NCBI RefSeq assembly: GCF_002174455.2
Contig: NZ_CP147246.1
Span: 1,329,501-1,393,500, forward strand
From: Enterococcus sp. 9D6_DIV0238
Lineage (GTDB): Bacteria > Bacillota > Bacilli > Lactobacillales > Enterococcaceae
DNA length: 64,000 nt
Direction: 5' to 3'
Part shown: positions 1-8,335 of the stretch, one piece after another
Numbering within the stretch: position 1 is the stretch's first letter
Layout: every line of letters begins with the position of its first letter
Notes under the pieces: model-generated
What the model saw: only the letters and a program-made list of their open reading frames with translations
What the model was told of the DNA's origin: nothing
Databases searched by the model: none
Position numbers and translations under genes: made by a program

Positions 1-1022
1 AAGATATTTTCTACTAATGATTTACGGTCGATTGAATAAGAAATTGCTTTTCTTAAGTTTTCGTTTCTATATGGTGAATTTTCATCGATTTGATTCAATT
101 CCATATATTGTGTTGATGCTTCTTTTTGAATAACTAATGCTGGATCGTTAGCTGCTTGTTGTGCAAGCTCACCAGTCAAGATAACATCGTCTGCTTGACC
201 GTCTTGGAATAAGTTATAAGAAGTTGGTGCTTCTTTTACAACATTTGTTTTCACTTCGTCTAGCTTCACAGTGTCAGCATCCCAGTAATCTTTGTTTTTC
301 TTGTAAGACCATTCAGTATCAGTACCTGGTCCGTCAAAGTCAGCTAAAACAAATGGTCCGTTATAAACAGCATTGTCGCTATTTGCAGCGTATTCTTTAC
401 CATATTTTTCCACAATATCTTTTCTTTGCGGGAAGAATGAAGGGAATGCTAATAGATAATCAAAGTATGGTGTTGCTTTTTCTAAAGTAACTTCTAATTC
501 GTAGTCACCTACTGCTTTGATTCCTAGCTCACCTTTGTCTTTTTTACCTGCTGCGATATCTGCTCCGTTTTTAACAGACTCGAACAAGTAAGCATATTCT
601 GAAGCCGTTGCTGGATCAACTGTACGTTGCCATCCATAAACATAGTCTTCTGCTTTTACAGGTTGACCGTCAGACCATTTCGCATCTTCGTTCAACTTGA
701 TTTTGTAAGTAACCCCATCTTCACTGACTTCAGCTTTTTCAGCCGCACCAGCTGGTTGTGGATTATTATCTAAATCCAAACGATAAATTCCTTCATACAC
801 ATTATTTAATGCTGTAAAACTGATCGTATCTGTTGCTAGTGATAAGTCAGCACTTGGCATTTCTTGTAAAACGTTCACTCGGAATACTTGCTCTCCACTT
901 GGTTTTCCACCAGTTGATGCAGCACTGCCTGAGTCGTCTGTTTTTCCACCATTGCCGCACGCAGCAAGTGATAAACTAAATAAAGTGATGAATCCAAAAG
1001 CAAATGACTTCTTTAACTTCAT
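1..1022 (-). CDS. oppA: Peptide ABC transporter substrate-binding lipoprotein (OppA family), 3' part cut by window edge
   Basis: The gene starts at an ATG (1022-1020) with a GGGAGG site about 9 nt upstream and runs off the left edge, so about 340 residues are visible. The N-terminus is a lipoprotein signal peptide ending in a lipobox LAAC. It is followed by a Gly/Ser-rich linker and then the SBP_bac_5 fold typical of OppA-type proteins, with segments such as LNNVYEGIYRL, WSDGQPVKAEDY and YNGPFVL. Family members bind extracellular oligopeptides and hand them to an OppBCDF permease; in enterococci, relatives bind sex-pheromone peptides. No permease genes are visible because the neighbourhood lies outside the window. 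The family call is secure; the peptide specificity is not known. Confidence 0.93.
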   Translation of the reverse strand, partial: MKLKKSFAFGFITLFSLSLAACGNGGKTDDSGSAASTGGKPSGEQVFRVNVLQEMPSADLSLATDTISFTALNNVYEGIYRLDLDNNPQPAGAAEKAEVSEDGVTYKIKLNEDAKWSDGQPVKAEDYVYGWQRTVDPATASEYAYLFESVKNGADIAAGKKDKGELGIKAVGDYELEVTLEKATPYFDYLLAFPSFFPQRKDIVEKYGKEYAANSDNAVYNGPFVLADFDGPGTDTEWSYKKNKDYWDADTVKLDEVKTNVVKEAPTSYNLFQDGQADDVILTGELAQQAANDPALVIQKEASTQYMELNQIDENSPYRNENLRKAISYSIDRKSLVENI

Positions 1023-1320
1023 TCTTATTTCCTCCCTAGAAACCCTAAAGTATTTTCTGAAAAATCAGAATTTAATAATTATTTATTGTATCTGAGGTAT
1101 AGTTTACAATTTTTAAATTAAAAAATCAAGAAAAATCTTATCTTCTCCTCATATTCGCATCATCAAATTATATTTACATTAGAAGAATAATCTTAGAAAT
1201 AAAATGAAAAAGCAATTGTCTTCTACTTAAATAGTGTGTTAGATTAATAGAGAGGATATATTTTTTTCAGGACTTTAAAGATCTGAAAAATGATTATCTT
1301 AAAAGTATAGGAGGAATTAG

Positions 1321-2385
1321 ATGGAGAGTTCATCTTTTTTTAAGGAGTTATTAGTAATTCACAAACCACAAAAAGCGCCCTTCCGCCTAGTTGGGGCTGG
1401 AATTTGTATGGCGATCCCATTATTTATTGGTTATTTCTCAAATAATTTATTGATCGGCAGTTTTGGTTCTCTAGGTATCTTTACTTTTCTTTATTATCAA
1501 ACATTGCCTCTCAAGGATTTAATGATTCGTTTAAGTTCTGTAGGTAGTTTTTTACTTTTAGGAAATCTACTAGGAATGCTCAGTACACATATTCCCTGGG
1601 TCATTCCAATCACGATTGCATCGATTGCTTTTTTAGCTAGGATCATTTTTAGGTTGTATGCTATTGCCAAGCCAGGGGCTTTTTTTATTGTCATGGTTAC
1701 TGCAATGGGCAGCGGAACAAAAATTCCGCTTGATAGGATACCGATCATGATGAGTTACGTGTTCTTGGGCGTGATGACTTCTTTGATAATCGCAGTTATC
1801 CTTTATTTTGTTGAAGGTCCTGTTGAAGCGGAGCCTGTAGAGAAGAAGATTTCTTTACAAGAACGGTTGTACACTGATCCTGCTGCGCTTTTAGATGCCT
1901 TGCATTATGCTGCAATTTTATTTTTAGCTACTTATATCAGTCAGTCCTTACAGCTGACCAATGCATACTGGATGATCGTTTCCTGTGCAGCTGTTTTACA
2001 GGGAGATAATCTACGCGCAATCATGCATCGAAATGTTCAGCGGATTTTCGGCACGATGGTCGGTCTGTTGATCGCAGCTTTATTGTTGAGTATTGCATTT
2101 ACGACATTACAATCGATTTTATTGATCTGCTTTTTCTTTTTGACTGTCGAATTTTTTATTAAACGAAACTATGCGATCGCAAACTTTTTTACAACACCGA
2201 TGTCGTTACTTTTAGCTAACTTGGCTCGGCATCAATATTTGGTCAGCCTTTTGAATTATCGCTTGATCGGAATTGTTTTAGGCAGTTTACTTGGGCTTTT
2301 AGGCGCTTACGTCTTGACGACCTGCTTACGATTTTATAACCGCGCTTATCAGTTAGATGAAAATTTAGATAAAGAAACAGAATAA
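1321..2385 (+). CDS. FUSC/aromatic acid exporter family integral membrane protein
   Basis: A 354-residue polytopic membrane protein made of two similar hydrophobic halves separated by an acidic and basic loop around residues 165-190. The second half has the FUSC-type core (AVLQGDNLRAIMHR followed by QRIFGTMVGLLIAALLL). The family includes fusaric-acid resistance proteins and aromatic carboxylic acid exporters, so efflux of an aromatic or amphipathic compound is the usual inference; no substrate can be read from the sequence. An AGGAGG site precedes the ATG. It is separated by only 35 nt from the downstream Qnr-like gene on the same strand, suggesting co-transcription of two possible drug-tolerance genes. 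Confidence 0.85.
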   Translation: MESSSFFKELLVIHKPQKAPFRLVGAGICMAIPLFIGYFSNNLLIGSFGSLGIFTFLYYQTLPLKDLMIRLSSVGSFLLLGNLLGMLSTHIPWVIPITIASIAFLARIIFRLYAIAKPGAFFIVMVTAMGSGTKIPLDRIPIMMSYVFLGVMTSLIIAVILYFVEGPVEAEPVEKKISLQERLYTDPAALLDALHYAAILFLATYISQSLQLTNAYWMIVSCAAVLQGDNLRAIMHRNVQRIFGTMVGLLIAALLLSIAFTTLQSILLICFFFLTVEFFIKRNYAIANFFTTPMSLLLANLARHQYLVSLLNYRLIGIVLGSLLGLLGAYVLTTCLRFYNRAYQLDENLDKETE

Positions 2386-2420
2386 GTCGATTCTGAATCC
2401 TATTTCCGGAGGTTAATCTC

Positions 2421-3053
2421 ATGAAAATAAAAAAACCAACAGCTCCGATCTTACCACAGTTAACGCAAACAGAGTTTATTTCTTTAGATGATGAAATCAT
2501 TATCGAAGGTTTGCAACTAAAAGAACAAGACCTTAGTTATCAGGATCTTCGAAATTTAGTTTTTAGAGAGTGTCATTTTGATAAATTGACAATGAATCGA
2601 AATCATCTAGAACGCTTTGAATGTAGTAATGTTATTTTTGAGCATTGTGATTTTTCGAATACGGAATGGCTCGGGGCAAGTTTCCATCAAGTTCATTTCC
2701 GCCGCTGTAAATTGACTGGAACTAACTTCGCAGAGAGTTATCTCCGCGATTGTACATTTGAAGATTGCTTAGCGGACTACGCCTCATTTAGTGCAACAAA
2801 TCAAAAAGTCGTTCACTTCAATCAGACTAGCTTGAACGATACGGAATTTGTCGAAGTTGTTTGGAACAATCTTTTATTTGAGGAATGTTCATTGACTGGC
2901 AGTAATTGGTTTCATACAAAACTGAAGGAACTCGATTTAAGAAAAAGTACGTTTGAAAAAATCGCATTTTCTCAAGAGTTGATCAAGGGATTAAAGGTCA
3001 CAACAGAGCAGGCAGTGATCATTGCTGCTGGATTAGGATTGAGCATAGAATAA
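2421..3053 (+). CDS. Pentapeptide repeat protein, Qnr-like (EfsQnr family)
   Basis: A 210-residue protein composed almost entirely of pentapeptide repeats of the A(D/N)LXX kind, with the central Phe/Leu and alternating Cys/Asp residues easy to follow (for example CDFSNTEWLGASF, CKLTGTNFAES, CTFEDCLADYASF). Length and repeat layout fit Qnr proteins, which mimic B-form DNA as a right-handed beta helix and protect gyrase and topoisomerase IV from quinolones. From memory it closely resembles the chromosomal EfsQnr of E. faecalis. A GGAGG site sits just before the ATG. The gene lies 35 nt behind the FUSC exporter and ends at a strong terminator shared with the convergent amidase gene. Intrinsic low-level quinolone tolerance is plausible but is an inference. 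Confidence 0.88.
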   Translation: MKIKKPTAPILPQLTQTEFISLDDEIIIEGLQLKEQDLSYQDLRNLVFRECHFDKLTMNRNHLERFECSNVIFEHCDFSNTEWLGASFHQVHFRRCKLTGTNFAESYLRDCTFEDCLADYASFSATNQKVVHFNQTSLNDTEFVEVVWNNLLFEECSLTGSNWFHTKLKELDLRKSTFEKIAFSQELIKGLKVTTEQAVIIAAGLGLSIE

Positions 3054-3098
3054 AAAATAAGTAGGCTTCTCAATCTTGAGAAGCCTACTTATTTTTTC
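3052..3098. terminator. Bidirectional Rho-independent terminator
   Basis: A near-perfect inverted repeat (arms reading AATAAGTAGGCTTCTCAA and its complement) is flanked by an A-run on the left and a T-run on the right. It can end both the Qnr-like transcript and the convergent amidase transcript, and it overlaps the amidase stop codon. Confidence 0.95.
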
Positions 3099-4029
3099 AG
3101 GCATTTTGCACCATTTGAAAATATTCAGTCAGACCTTCGATCAATGCCTTTGCCACTTGCATTTGATAGTCATCCGTATTGAATATCTCTAAGTCATGAT
3201 CTGAATTCATATAGCCTAATTCTAGTAATAAGGCTGGTTGAGTATTTTCCCGTAAGACTTGATAATTCCCATAATCGATTCCACGATTTTGTAGTGGCAG
3301 AGTTTCAGATAATGACTGATTAACGGCTTCGGCCAAATCAGCATATGCTTCATAATAATAATACGTGGTCGTCCCAGTTGCTTCATTCATGTTTTCTGAA
3401 GAATCATAATGCAAACTGATAAAGATATCCGCCTCGTTTTGTTGACTGACAGTACAAATATCAGCCAAATCCCCTGCTACGTCATCCTCTCGAGTCAAAA
3501 TCACTGTACTGCCTTTTTCTTCCAGTGCCGTTTTGATCACCTCTACCGTTTCTAACGTCACTTCTTTTTCGTAGATCAAATCATTGTTACTGATCGCCCC
3601 CGTATCATCGCCGCCATGTCCCGGGTTTAAAACGATTGTCGCTCCTTCTAATGAACTAGGGATCTCTTGTTTTGTTCGGGTGATTATCTGACTAGCATTT
3701 TTAGAAACATAACCTTCATCACCATCATTTGTAATTACTTGATACCATTGATTTTCTGTTGCTACTAGTTTTAACAATTCTCCACGATTGATCTCAGCAA
3801 GTTCAGTACTTTTTGTTGAAGCTTTGCTGTATAAAATTGCTTCTTTTGAGCCCACTTTCACTATTTCTTCCAAACCTTCCTCCCCTTCTTCAAGTGACAT
3901 CGCCAGAGTCTCCACTGATGTGTCTTCTACTGCTGACGGATAGCTTTTCAGTTCTTTTATCCTTTTTAAATAGCCTATTCCTAGTAATACGATGACTATT
4001 GATATGACACAGATCATTCGTTTCTTCAT
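3097..4029 (-). CDS. N-acetylmuramoyl-L-alanine amidase with SH3b domain (Amidase_3)
   Basis: A 310-residue exported cell-wall hydrolase. Residues 1-20 form a signal anchor, about 55-120 a bacterial SH3 domain (a wall-binding module, with NRGELLKLV and WYQVI), and about 131-305 the zinc-dependent Amidase_3 domain. The zinc ligands are visible as the His in LNPGHGG, the Glu in IYEKEV and the His in SLHYDS; the C-terminal catalytic Glu lies in LLLELGYMNS. The enzyme should cleave the bond between MurNAc and the L-Ala of the stem peptide. It is a single-gene unit convergent with the Qnr-like gene. Similar proteins act in daughter-cell separation or peptidoglycan turnover. Confidence 0.93.
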   Translation of the reverse strand: MKKRMICVISIVIVLLGIGYLKRIKELKSYPSAVEDTSVETLAMSLEEGEEGLEEIVKVGSKEAILYSKASTKSTELAEINRGELLKLVATENQWYQVITNDGDEGYVSKNASQIITRTKQEIPSSLEGATIVLNPGHGGDDTGAISNNDLIYEKEVTLETVEVIKTALEEKGSTVILTREDDVAGDLADICTVSQQNEADIFISLHYDSSENMNEATGTTTYYYYEAYADLAEAVNQSLSETLPLQNRGIDYGNYQVLRENTQPALLLELGYMNSDHDLEIFNTDDYQMQVAKALIEGLTEYFQMVQNA

Positions 4030-4161
4030 TTTTACTCTCCTGTCTTATATGTATGGGTTCCTTAATAAAAAGAGTAAAACTAAAAGCTTAAACTATCCTT
4101 AAATTGAAATGGGATGGTGTCGTTTCTAATTTTTTGTTTAAGATGGGTTCAAAAATTTTAC

Positions 4162-4209
4162 TTCATAGGCTTTTTTGGTAAACTAATATAGGTTGAGAAT
4201 AATTCTCAA
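4162..4209 (+). promoter_or_regulatory. Putative promoter with Fur-box-like palindrome
   Basis: A -10-like TAATAT (4184-4189) with a weak -35 (TTCATA, 16 nt upstream) is followed at 4193-4209 by the perfect palindrome TTGAGAATAATTCTCAA. Its core is a 7-1-7 inverted repeat, the geometry of Fur/PerR/Zur boxes, and it differs from the Gram-positive Fur box TGATAATNATTATCA by one base per half-site. It sits where a repressor would block initiation of the long leader that precedes the TctA-mevalonate genes. The regulator identity is inferred. Confidence 0.5.
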
Positions 4210-4242
4210 TTACTTAAAAGTATGGAAAAGCAAGGATACATA

Positions 4243-4397
4243 TTGGTCGGACAAATTTTTGCTGGAAATCATATCGAAAATGTTTGAGCTGATGATGAAC
4301 ATACTAGGGGCCGAATAAAGTGTTGGTCATTTGCTGAGAATCACAACGAAAAGATTTGAGTTGATGCTGAACAGTACAAGACTTTCGCTAGAAAGTG
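4243..4397 (+). repeat. Two tandem copies of a 75-80 bp repeat in the tctA leader
   Basis: Unit 1 (4243-4322) and unit 2 (4323-4397) both begin TTGGTC and end AAAGTG. They share the blocks TTGCTG, AATCA, CGAAAA, TTTGAG and GATG..GAAC, and a third start (TTGATC) follows at 4398. Each can fold a hairpin around the conserved CGAAAA..TTTGA loop, using different stem sequences (ATCAT/ATGAT in unit 1, CAAC/GTTG in unit 2). This is a different family from the triplet that follows. Function is unknown. Confidence 0.6.
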
Positions 4398-4422
4398 TTG
4401 ATCATTTATTTTATTTAGCTGC

Positions 4423-4519
4423 ACAGGCTAGCTCTTCGGAAAAAAGATAAATAATGTGTGAGGCAAAAAGCACCACAAACAGTATTTCCTATTTTTCTGT
4501 CAGAGCTTGACGAGTCTGT
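4423..4519 (+). repeat. Structured RNA repeat, copy A1
   Basis: First of three tandem copies upstream of the tctB/tctA-like genes. Outer helix ACAGGCT (4423-4429) with AGTCTGT (4513-4519); next helix AGCTCT (4430-4435) with AGAGCT (4502-4507); then an A-rich strand facing TATTTTTC; and an apical hairpin TGTGAGG/CCACA around CAAAAAGCA. The distance to the next copy is 122 nt. Confidence 0.75.
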
Positions 4520-4544
4520 TCCACTTTTATCGTTATCCAGCTGC

Positions 4545-4640
4545 ATGAGCCAGTCTCTCGGAAAAAAGATAAAATATAAATGAGGCAAAAAGCACCTCAG
4601 TTGTATTTTCCTATTTTTCAGTCGAGACTGAACGGCTCAT
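4545..4640 (+). repeat. Structured RNA repeat, copy A2
   Basis: Second copy. Outer helix ATGAGCC (4545-4551) with GGCTCAT (4634-4640); inner helix AGTCTC (4552-4557) with GAGACT (4624-4629); GGAAAAAAGATA opposite CTATTTTTC; apical hairpin TGAGG/CCTCA around CAAAAAGCA. The helix sequences differ from A1 and A3 but stay complementary. Confidence 0.78.
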
Positions 4641-4665
4641 TCCACTTTTATTGTTATCTAGCTGC

Positions 4666-4761
4666 ACAAATCAATCCTTAGGAAAATAGATAAATTGCCA
4701 GTGAGACAAAAAGTGTCTCAAAGTCAATTTCCTAATTTTTTTACAGGATTAAGCGATTTGT
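4666..4761 (+). repeat. Structured RNA repeat, copy A3
   Basis: Third copy, ending 28 nt before the start codon of the small tctB-like gene. Outer helix ACAAATC (4666-4672) with GATTTGT (4755-4761); inner helix AATCC (4673-4677) with GGATT (4746-4750); further pairing TTAGGAAA with TTTCCTAA; apical hairpin TGAGAC/GTCTCA around AAAAAGT. It is the most diverged copy in sequence, yet all helices are kept. Confidence 0.78.
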
Positions 4762-4789
4762 TCCGCTTTTATATCAAGGAGGAGATATC

Positions 4790-5017
4790 ATGAAAAAGAA
4801 TCTTATTGAACTCTGGGGCGACCTGGTTGATTTGAAAGATTTGATTTTGGCAATTGTAATTTGCAGTGTGACAACAATGGGGAGTTTCTTTTTAGCACCT
4901 GCAGGAGATACAACGAAGCAATTATTTTTTGGTTTAGGGGGAGCTGTTTTAGGGTTTGTTATCAGTACTGTTTTGATCAAACCGAAGCGAACCGTTATTG
5001 AGGAGGAAGAAAATTAA
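4790..5017 (+). CDS. Small two-TM membrane protein, TctB-like partner of the TctA transporter
   Basis: A 75-residue protein with two predicted membrane segments (about residues 17-36 and 44-63) and a charged tail ending in EEEEN. An AGGAGG site lies 8 nt before the ATG. Its stop overlaps the start of the following TctA-family gene (TAATG), so the two are translationally coupled. Classical TctB subunits have four TM segments and about 150 residues; this one is half that size, so the TctB role is inferred from position rather than from clear homology. No TctC solute-binding protein is present nearby. Confidence 0.7.
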   Translation: MKKNLIELWGDLVDLKDLILAIVICSVTTMGSFFLAPAGDTTKQLFFGLGGAVLGFVISTVLIKPKRTVIEEEEN

Positions 5018-6375
5018 TGGATGCAGGATTAATTTTTCAGATGCTTCTAGCCGTTTTAGGAGCAATTGTTTTATATACATTTATTGGGTTCGTTCCGGGA
5101 ACGGACGAAACTTCTGTTTTGATGCCAGTTACTTTGGCTGTTGTTTTAGCAGGCGTAGAGCCGATAGTCGTACTGACCTTTTTCATTTCTGCGATCATCA
5201 CATTGAATTTGATGAATGCGATCCCTACAGCTCTTGTCGGATTGCCTGGCGGTGTGATGTCGACACCAATGATCGAGCATGCCTTATATTTGAAAGAACG
5301 CGGGATGGCGGCAACTAGTATTAAAAAGATGGCTACAGGTTCGATCATCGGAACAGCTATCGCTATTCCAGTCAGCCTGCTTTTAGCAAATATTTTGGCG
5401 CCTTTTTCAGATTCGGTGAAAGAATATGCGCCCTTATTATTTGTATTTGGTGCGATCTTTCTATCATTGATAGGAAAAAATAAATTATTGGCTTTGATCA
5501 GCATTATCCCTTTAGGACTTTTATTTCAAGGCTTGCGTTATCTTTATTGGGGAATTGGTGCCGTACCCCAAGAGAAAAACGTCACTGTTTCTTTCTTCTT
5601 AGGGATCACGATCGGACCATTACTCGTTTCTTTATTAGGATTATTAAACAAACAAAGCCGAGAAGCATTACCGAGACATGACAAAAATGAGATTCGTTTG
5701 AATAAAGTCGATGAGCGGCAAACACTAGCCCATCCGCTTCAAACGATCACAAAAAAAGAAGCAGGAACAAGTGCTGTGGTTTCTTTACTTTCAAATTTTC
5801 TATTCTTCTTAAGTCCTGTCGGATTAACGATTTTATTTGGTGAAGCTGTAGCAAATAAGGAAAAAGACCCCGTAAAAAAAGCCAGCATGGCTATCACTTC
5901 TATGAGTGCATTGTCTCATGCAACCTATCTATCAGGGGTGATCATTCCATTGATTGCTTTAGGGATACCATTGTCTCCAGTCGCTGTGGGACCTGCCAAT
6001 GCTCTATTCAATGCGCCGCCCGTTTTTACTTTAGAGCATAATATTCATCATTTACTAAGCAAAGGTGAGTTTGTTTTTGCAATTGTATTTGCCGGTGTTT
6101 TAGCTTCGATCATCACGTACTTTATTGCAATGAGATATGCTCGTCAAATGACCGCATTCGTTTTGAAAAAAATTCCTCATGAAGCAATTCTTGGCCTATT
6201 TATCGGTTTTATTTTATTGCTGGCTTACATGGATGCTGGTTTGATCAATATTTTCGGTGTTTTACTGGTAGGGATCGTTTGTGGTACTCTTAATAAGATG
6301 GGCGTCAATTATGGTGTTCAATTCATGATCTTGTATGCAGCACCTTGGATCACCACACATTTAATTTTTAAATAG
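5017..6375 (+). CDS. TctA-family (tripartite tricarboxylate-type) transporter permease
   Basis: A 452-residue protein with about eleven hydrophobic segments and the TctA signature region near the N-terminus (GFVPGTDET, then LNAIPTALVGLPGGVMSTPM). TctA is the large membrane subunit of TctABC citrate-type importers. It is coupled to the small upstream membrane protein and lies 17 nt ahead of mvaK1 on the same strand with no terminator between, so the mevalonate genes probably share its transcript. The substrate is unknown; citrate or another carboxylate is the family default. The Fur-like palindrome at the promoter would fit a citrate or iron link, which is inference. Confidence 0.85.
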   Translation: MDAGLIFQMLLAVLGAIVLYTFIGFVPGTDETSVLMPVTLAVVLAGVEPIVVLTFFISAIITLNLMNAIPTALVGLPGGVMSTPMIEHALYLKERGMAATSIKKMATGSIIGTAIAIPVSLLLANILAPFSDSVKEYAPLLFVFGAIFLSLIGKNKLLALISIIPLGLLFQGLRYLYWGIGAVPQEKNVTVSFFLGITIGPLLVSLLGLLNKQSREALPRHDKNEIRLNKVDERQTLAHPLQTITKKEAGTSAVVSLLSNFLFFLSPVGLTILFGEAVANKEKDPVKKASMAITSMSALSHATYLSGVIIPLIALGIPLSPVAVGPANALFNAPPVFTLEHNIHHLLSKGEFVFAIVFAGVLASIITYFIAMRYARQMTAFVLKKIPHEAILGLFIGFILLLAYMDAGLINIFGVLLVGIVCGTLNKMGVNYGVQFMILYAAPWITTHLIFK

Positions 6376-6392
6376 AAGGATAGTTGATTGGA

Positions 6393-7337
6393 ATGAATAG
6401 AAAGAATTTAGGTCACGGTCAAGCGACAGGCAAAATCATTTTGATGGGTGAACACGCTGTTGTATACGGTGAGCCTGCAATTGCTTTTCCTTTTGAGGAA
6501 ACAGCTATTATGACTACAATAGAGGCTGAAAAGGCGATGATATTGGATTGTCAATACTTTTACGGCAATCTAGCAGAAGTGCCTGCTCGCTTAAAAAGCG
6601 TTCAGAAAGTCATCTACCAAACATTAGCCGAATTAGATCAAGAGGATACGACCTTAAAAGTAACCATCAACAGTACCATTCCTGCTGAACGAGGAATGGG
6701 CTCAAGCGCTGCAGTAGCTGTAGCGATCGTTAGAGGGTTATTCGATTATTTTAAAACCCCCTGTTCAAAGGAAACTCTGCTAAAACTAGTCGATGAAGCA
6801 GAAAAAATCGCACATGGCAATCCTAGTGGTATCGATGCAGCAGCTACTAGCGGAAGTGAACCGATCTTTTTCGTCAAAGGACAGCCGCTTGAGTTATTTC
6901 CGATGAATGTTTCCGATGCCTATTTGATCGTTGCAGATACTGGTATCAAAGGACAAACTAGAGAAGCTGTCAGCGATGTTGCTCATCTTTTTGAAGAAGA
7001 TAAACAAGCAACAGCAAAACACATTACTGAACTAGGACGTTTGACTGTTCAAGCGAAACAAGCGATTTTAATGAACGATGTCCTGCTTTTAGGAACCAGC
7101 ATGAATCAGGCGCATGAACACTTAAAAGCATTGACCGTAAGCAACAAACAGCTAGATCATCTAGTCGATACAGCTTTAAAAAATGACGCACTTGGTGCAA
7201 AATTAACTGGCGGCGGCCGCGGCGGCTGTTTGATTGCTTTAAGTGGATCGAAGGAACAAGCTAAAAAAATTGCAACTGCCCTGAAAAGTGCTGGGGCAAG
7301 CGCAGCATGGATTCAATCATTAGAGGTGAAAAAATAA
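6393..7337 (+). CDS. mvaK1: Mevalonate kinase
   Basis: A 314-residue GHMP kinase that phosphorylates mevalonate to 5-phosphomevalonate. The N-terminal motif GKIILMGEHAVVYG, the ATP-binding loop PAERGMGSSAAVAV and the C-terminal GGGRGGCL are all present. The ATG at 6393 is chosen over an in-frame TTG at 6384 because AGAAGGA (6374-6380) is well spaced for the ATG and too close for the TTG. The stop overlaps the mvaD start codon, so the kinase and decarboxylase are coupled. This is the first of four genes converting mevalonate to the two isoprenoid C5 units. Confidence 0.96.
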   Translation: MNRKNLGHGQATGKIILMGEHAVVYGEPAIAFPFEETAIMTTIEAEKAMILDCQYFYGNLAEVPARLKSVQKVIYQTLAELDQEDTTLKVTINSTIPAERGMGSSAAVAVAIVRGLFDYFKTPCSKETLLKLVDEAEKIAHGNPSGIDAAATSGSEPIFFVKGQPLELFPMNVSDAYLIVADTGIKGQTREAVSDVAHLFEEDKQATAKHITELGRLTVQAKQAILMNDVLLLGTSMNQAHEHLKALTVSNKQLDHLVDTALKNDALGAKLTGGGRGGCLIALSGSKEQAKKIATALKSAGASAAWIQSLEVKK

Positions 7338-8335
7338 TGTATACGGGAAAAGCACGTGCCTATACTAATATTGCCCTGATCAAGTATTGGGGCAAAAAAG
7401 ATGAGCAATTGATTTTACCAATGAATAATAGTTTATCGCTGACCTTAGATGCCTTTTATACAGAAACCAGTGTGGCGTTCAACGAAAACCTAACGGAAGA
7501 TCAATTCTTTCTGGATGGAATGATACAAGAATCAAAACAGACAAAAAAAGTCACAGCTTTTTTAGATTTGATTCGTCAGACATATCAGGTAGAGTTATTT
7601 GCTAAAGTCGACAGTCAAAATTTTGTCCCCACCGCTGCTGGATTGGCTTCTTCTGCAAGTGGTTTAGCTGCTTTAGCAGGCGCATGTGCCCAAGCCCTGA
7701 ATTTGAATCTTACTGATACAGACCTATCACGTCTAGCTCGGCGCGGCTCAGGATCGGCCTGCCGCAGTATTTTTGGCGGATTTTCAGAATGGCAAAAAGG
7801 CTCATCTGATCAAACATCCTTTGCAAGATCGATCGATGCAAATGGCTGGGAAGATGAACTTGCGATGCTTTTTGTCTTAGTGGATGATGGCGTTAAGGAT
7901 ATTTCCAGCCGTGATGGCATGAGACGTACCGTAGAGACCTCCAGCTTTTATTCTGGTTGGTTAGATTCGATCGATGCGGATTTAAGGACTGCTAAGCAGG
8001 CTATTGCAGAAAAGGATTTTATAAAACTGGGGGAAGTCACCGAAGCAAACGGTCTACGAATGCATGGTACGACCTTAGGAGCTGTTCCTCCGTTTACTTA
8101 CTGGTCTCCTGAAAGTCTTAAAGTCATGCAGTTAGTTAGGGACATTCGGAAAAACGGCTTGCCTTGCTATTTTACAATGGATGCAGGTCCAAACGTCAAA
8201 ATTTTAGTTGAAAAGAAACATCTCACAGCATTAAAACATTTTTTAGCAGAATACTTTTCTAGTGAACAATTGATCTCAGCGTACGCTGGTCCTGGAATCA
8301 CACTGCTGTCTATGGAAGGATCTGAAAACTCATGA
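7337..8335 (+). CDS. mvaD: Diphosphomevalonate decarboxylase
   Basis: A 332-residue GHMP-superfamily enzyme that converts mevalonate diphosphate to isopentenyl diphosphate with ATP use and loss of CO2. Family marks include NIALIKYWGKKD near the N-terminus, the MNNSLSLTLD segment, the nucleotide loop GLASSASGLAALAG and GSGSACRSIFGGF. The ATG overlaps the mvaK1 stop (TAATG) and a GAGGTG site lies inside the mvaK1 tail. It overlaps mvaK2 by four bases (ATGA). Length is normal for the family. Confidence 0.96.
   Translation: MYTGKARAYTNIALIKYWGKKDEQLILPMNNSLSLTLDAFYTETSVAFNENLTEDQFFLDGMIQESKQTKKVTAFLDLIRQTYQVELFAKVDSQNFVPTAAGLASSASGLAALAGACAQALNLNLTDTDLSRLARRGSGSACRSIFGGFSEWQKGSSDQTSFARSIDANGWEDELAMLFVLVDDGVKDISSRDGMRRTVETSSFYSGWLDSIDADLRTAKQAIAEKDFIKLGEVTEANGLRMHGTTLGAVPPFTYWSPESLKVMQLVRDIRKNGLPCYFTMDAGPNVKILVEKKHLTALKHFLAEYFSSEQLISAYAGPGITLLSMEGSENS

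Noticed and set aside
4288..4330. Possible hammerhead ribozyme core (CTGATGA) in the tctA leader repeat
   Set aside because: CTGATGA is present, but the following helix and the GAAA and cleavage-site elements are missing, and the second repeat unit does not conserve the core.
4423..4761. CRISPR array, because of regular 121 nt spacing
   Set aside because: Units are too long, repeats are imperfect with covarying stems, there are no unique spacers and no cas genes.
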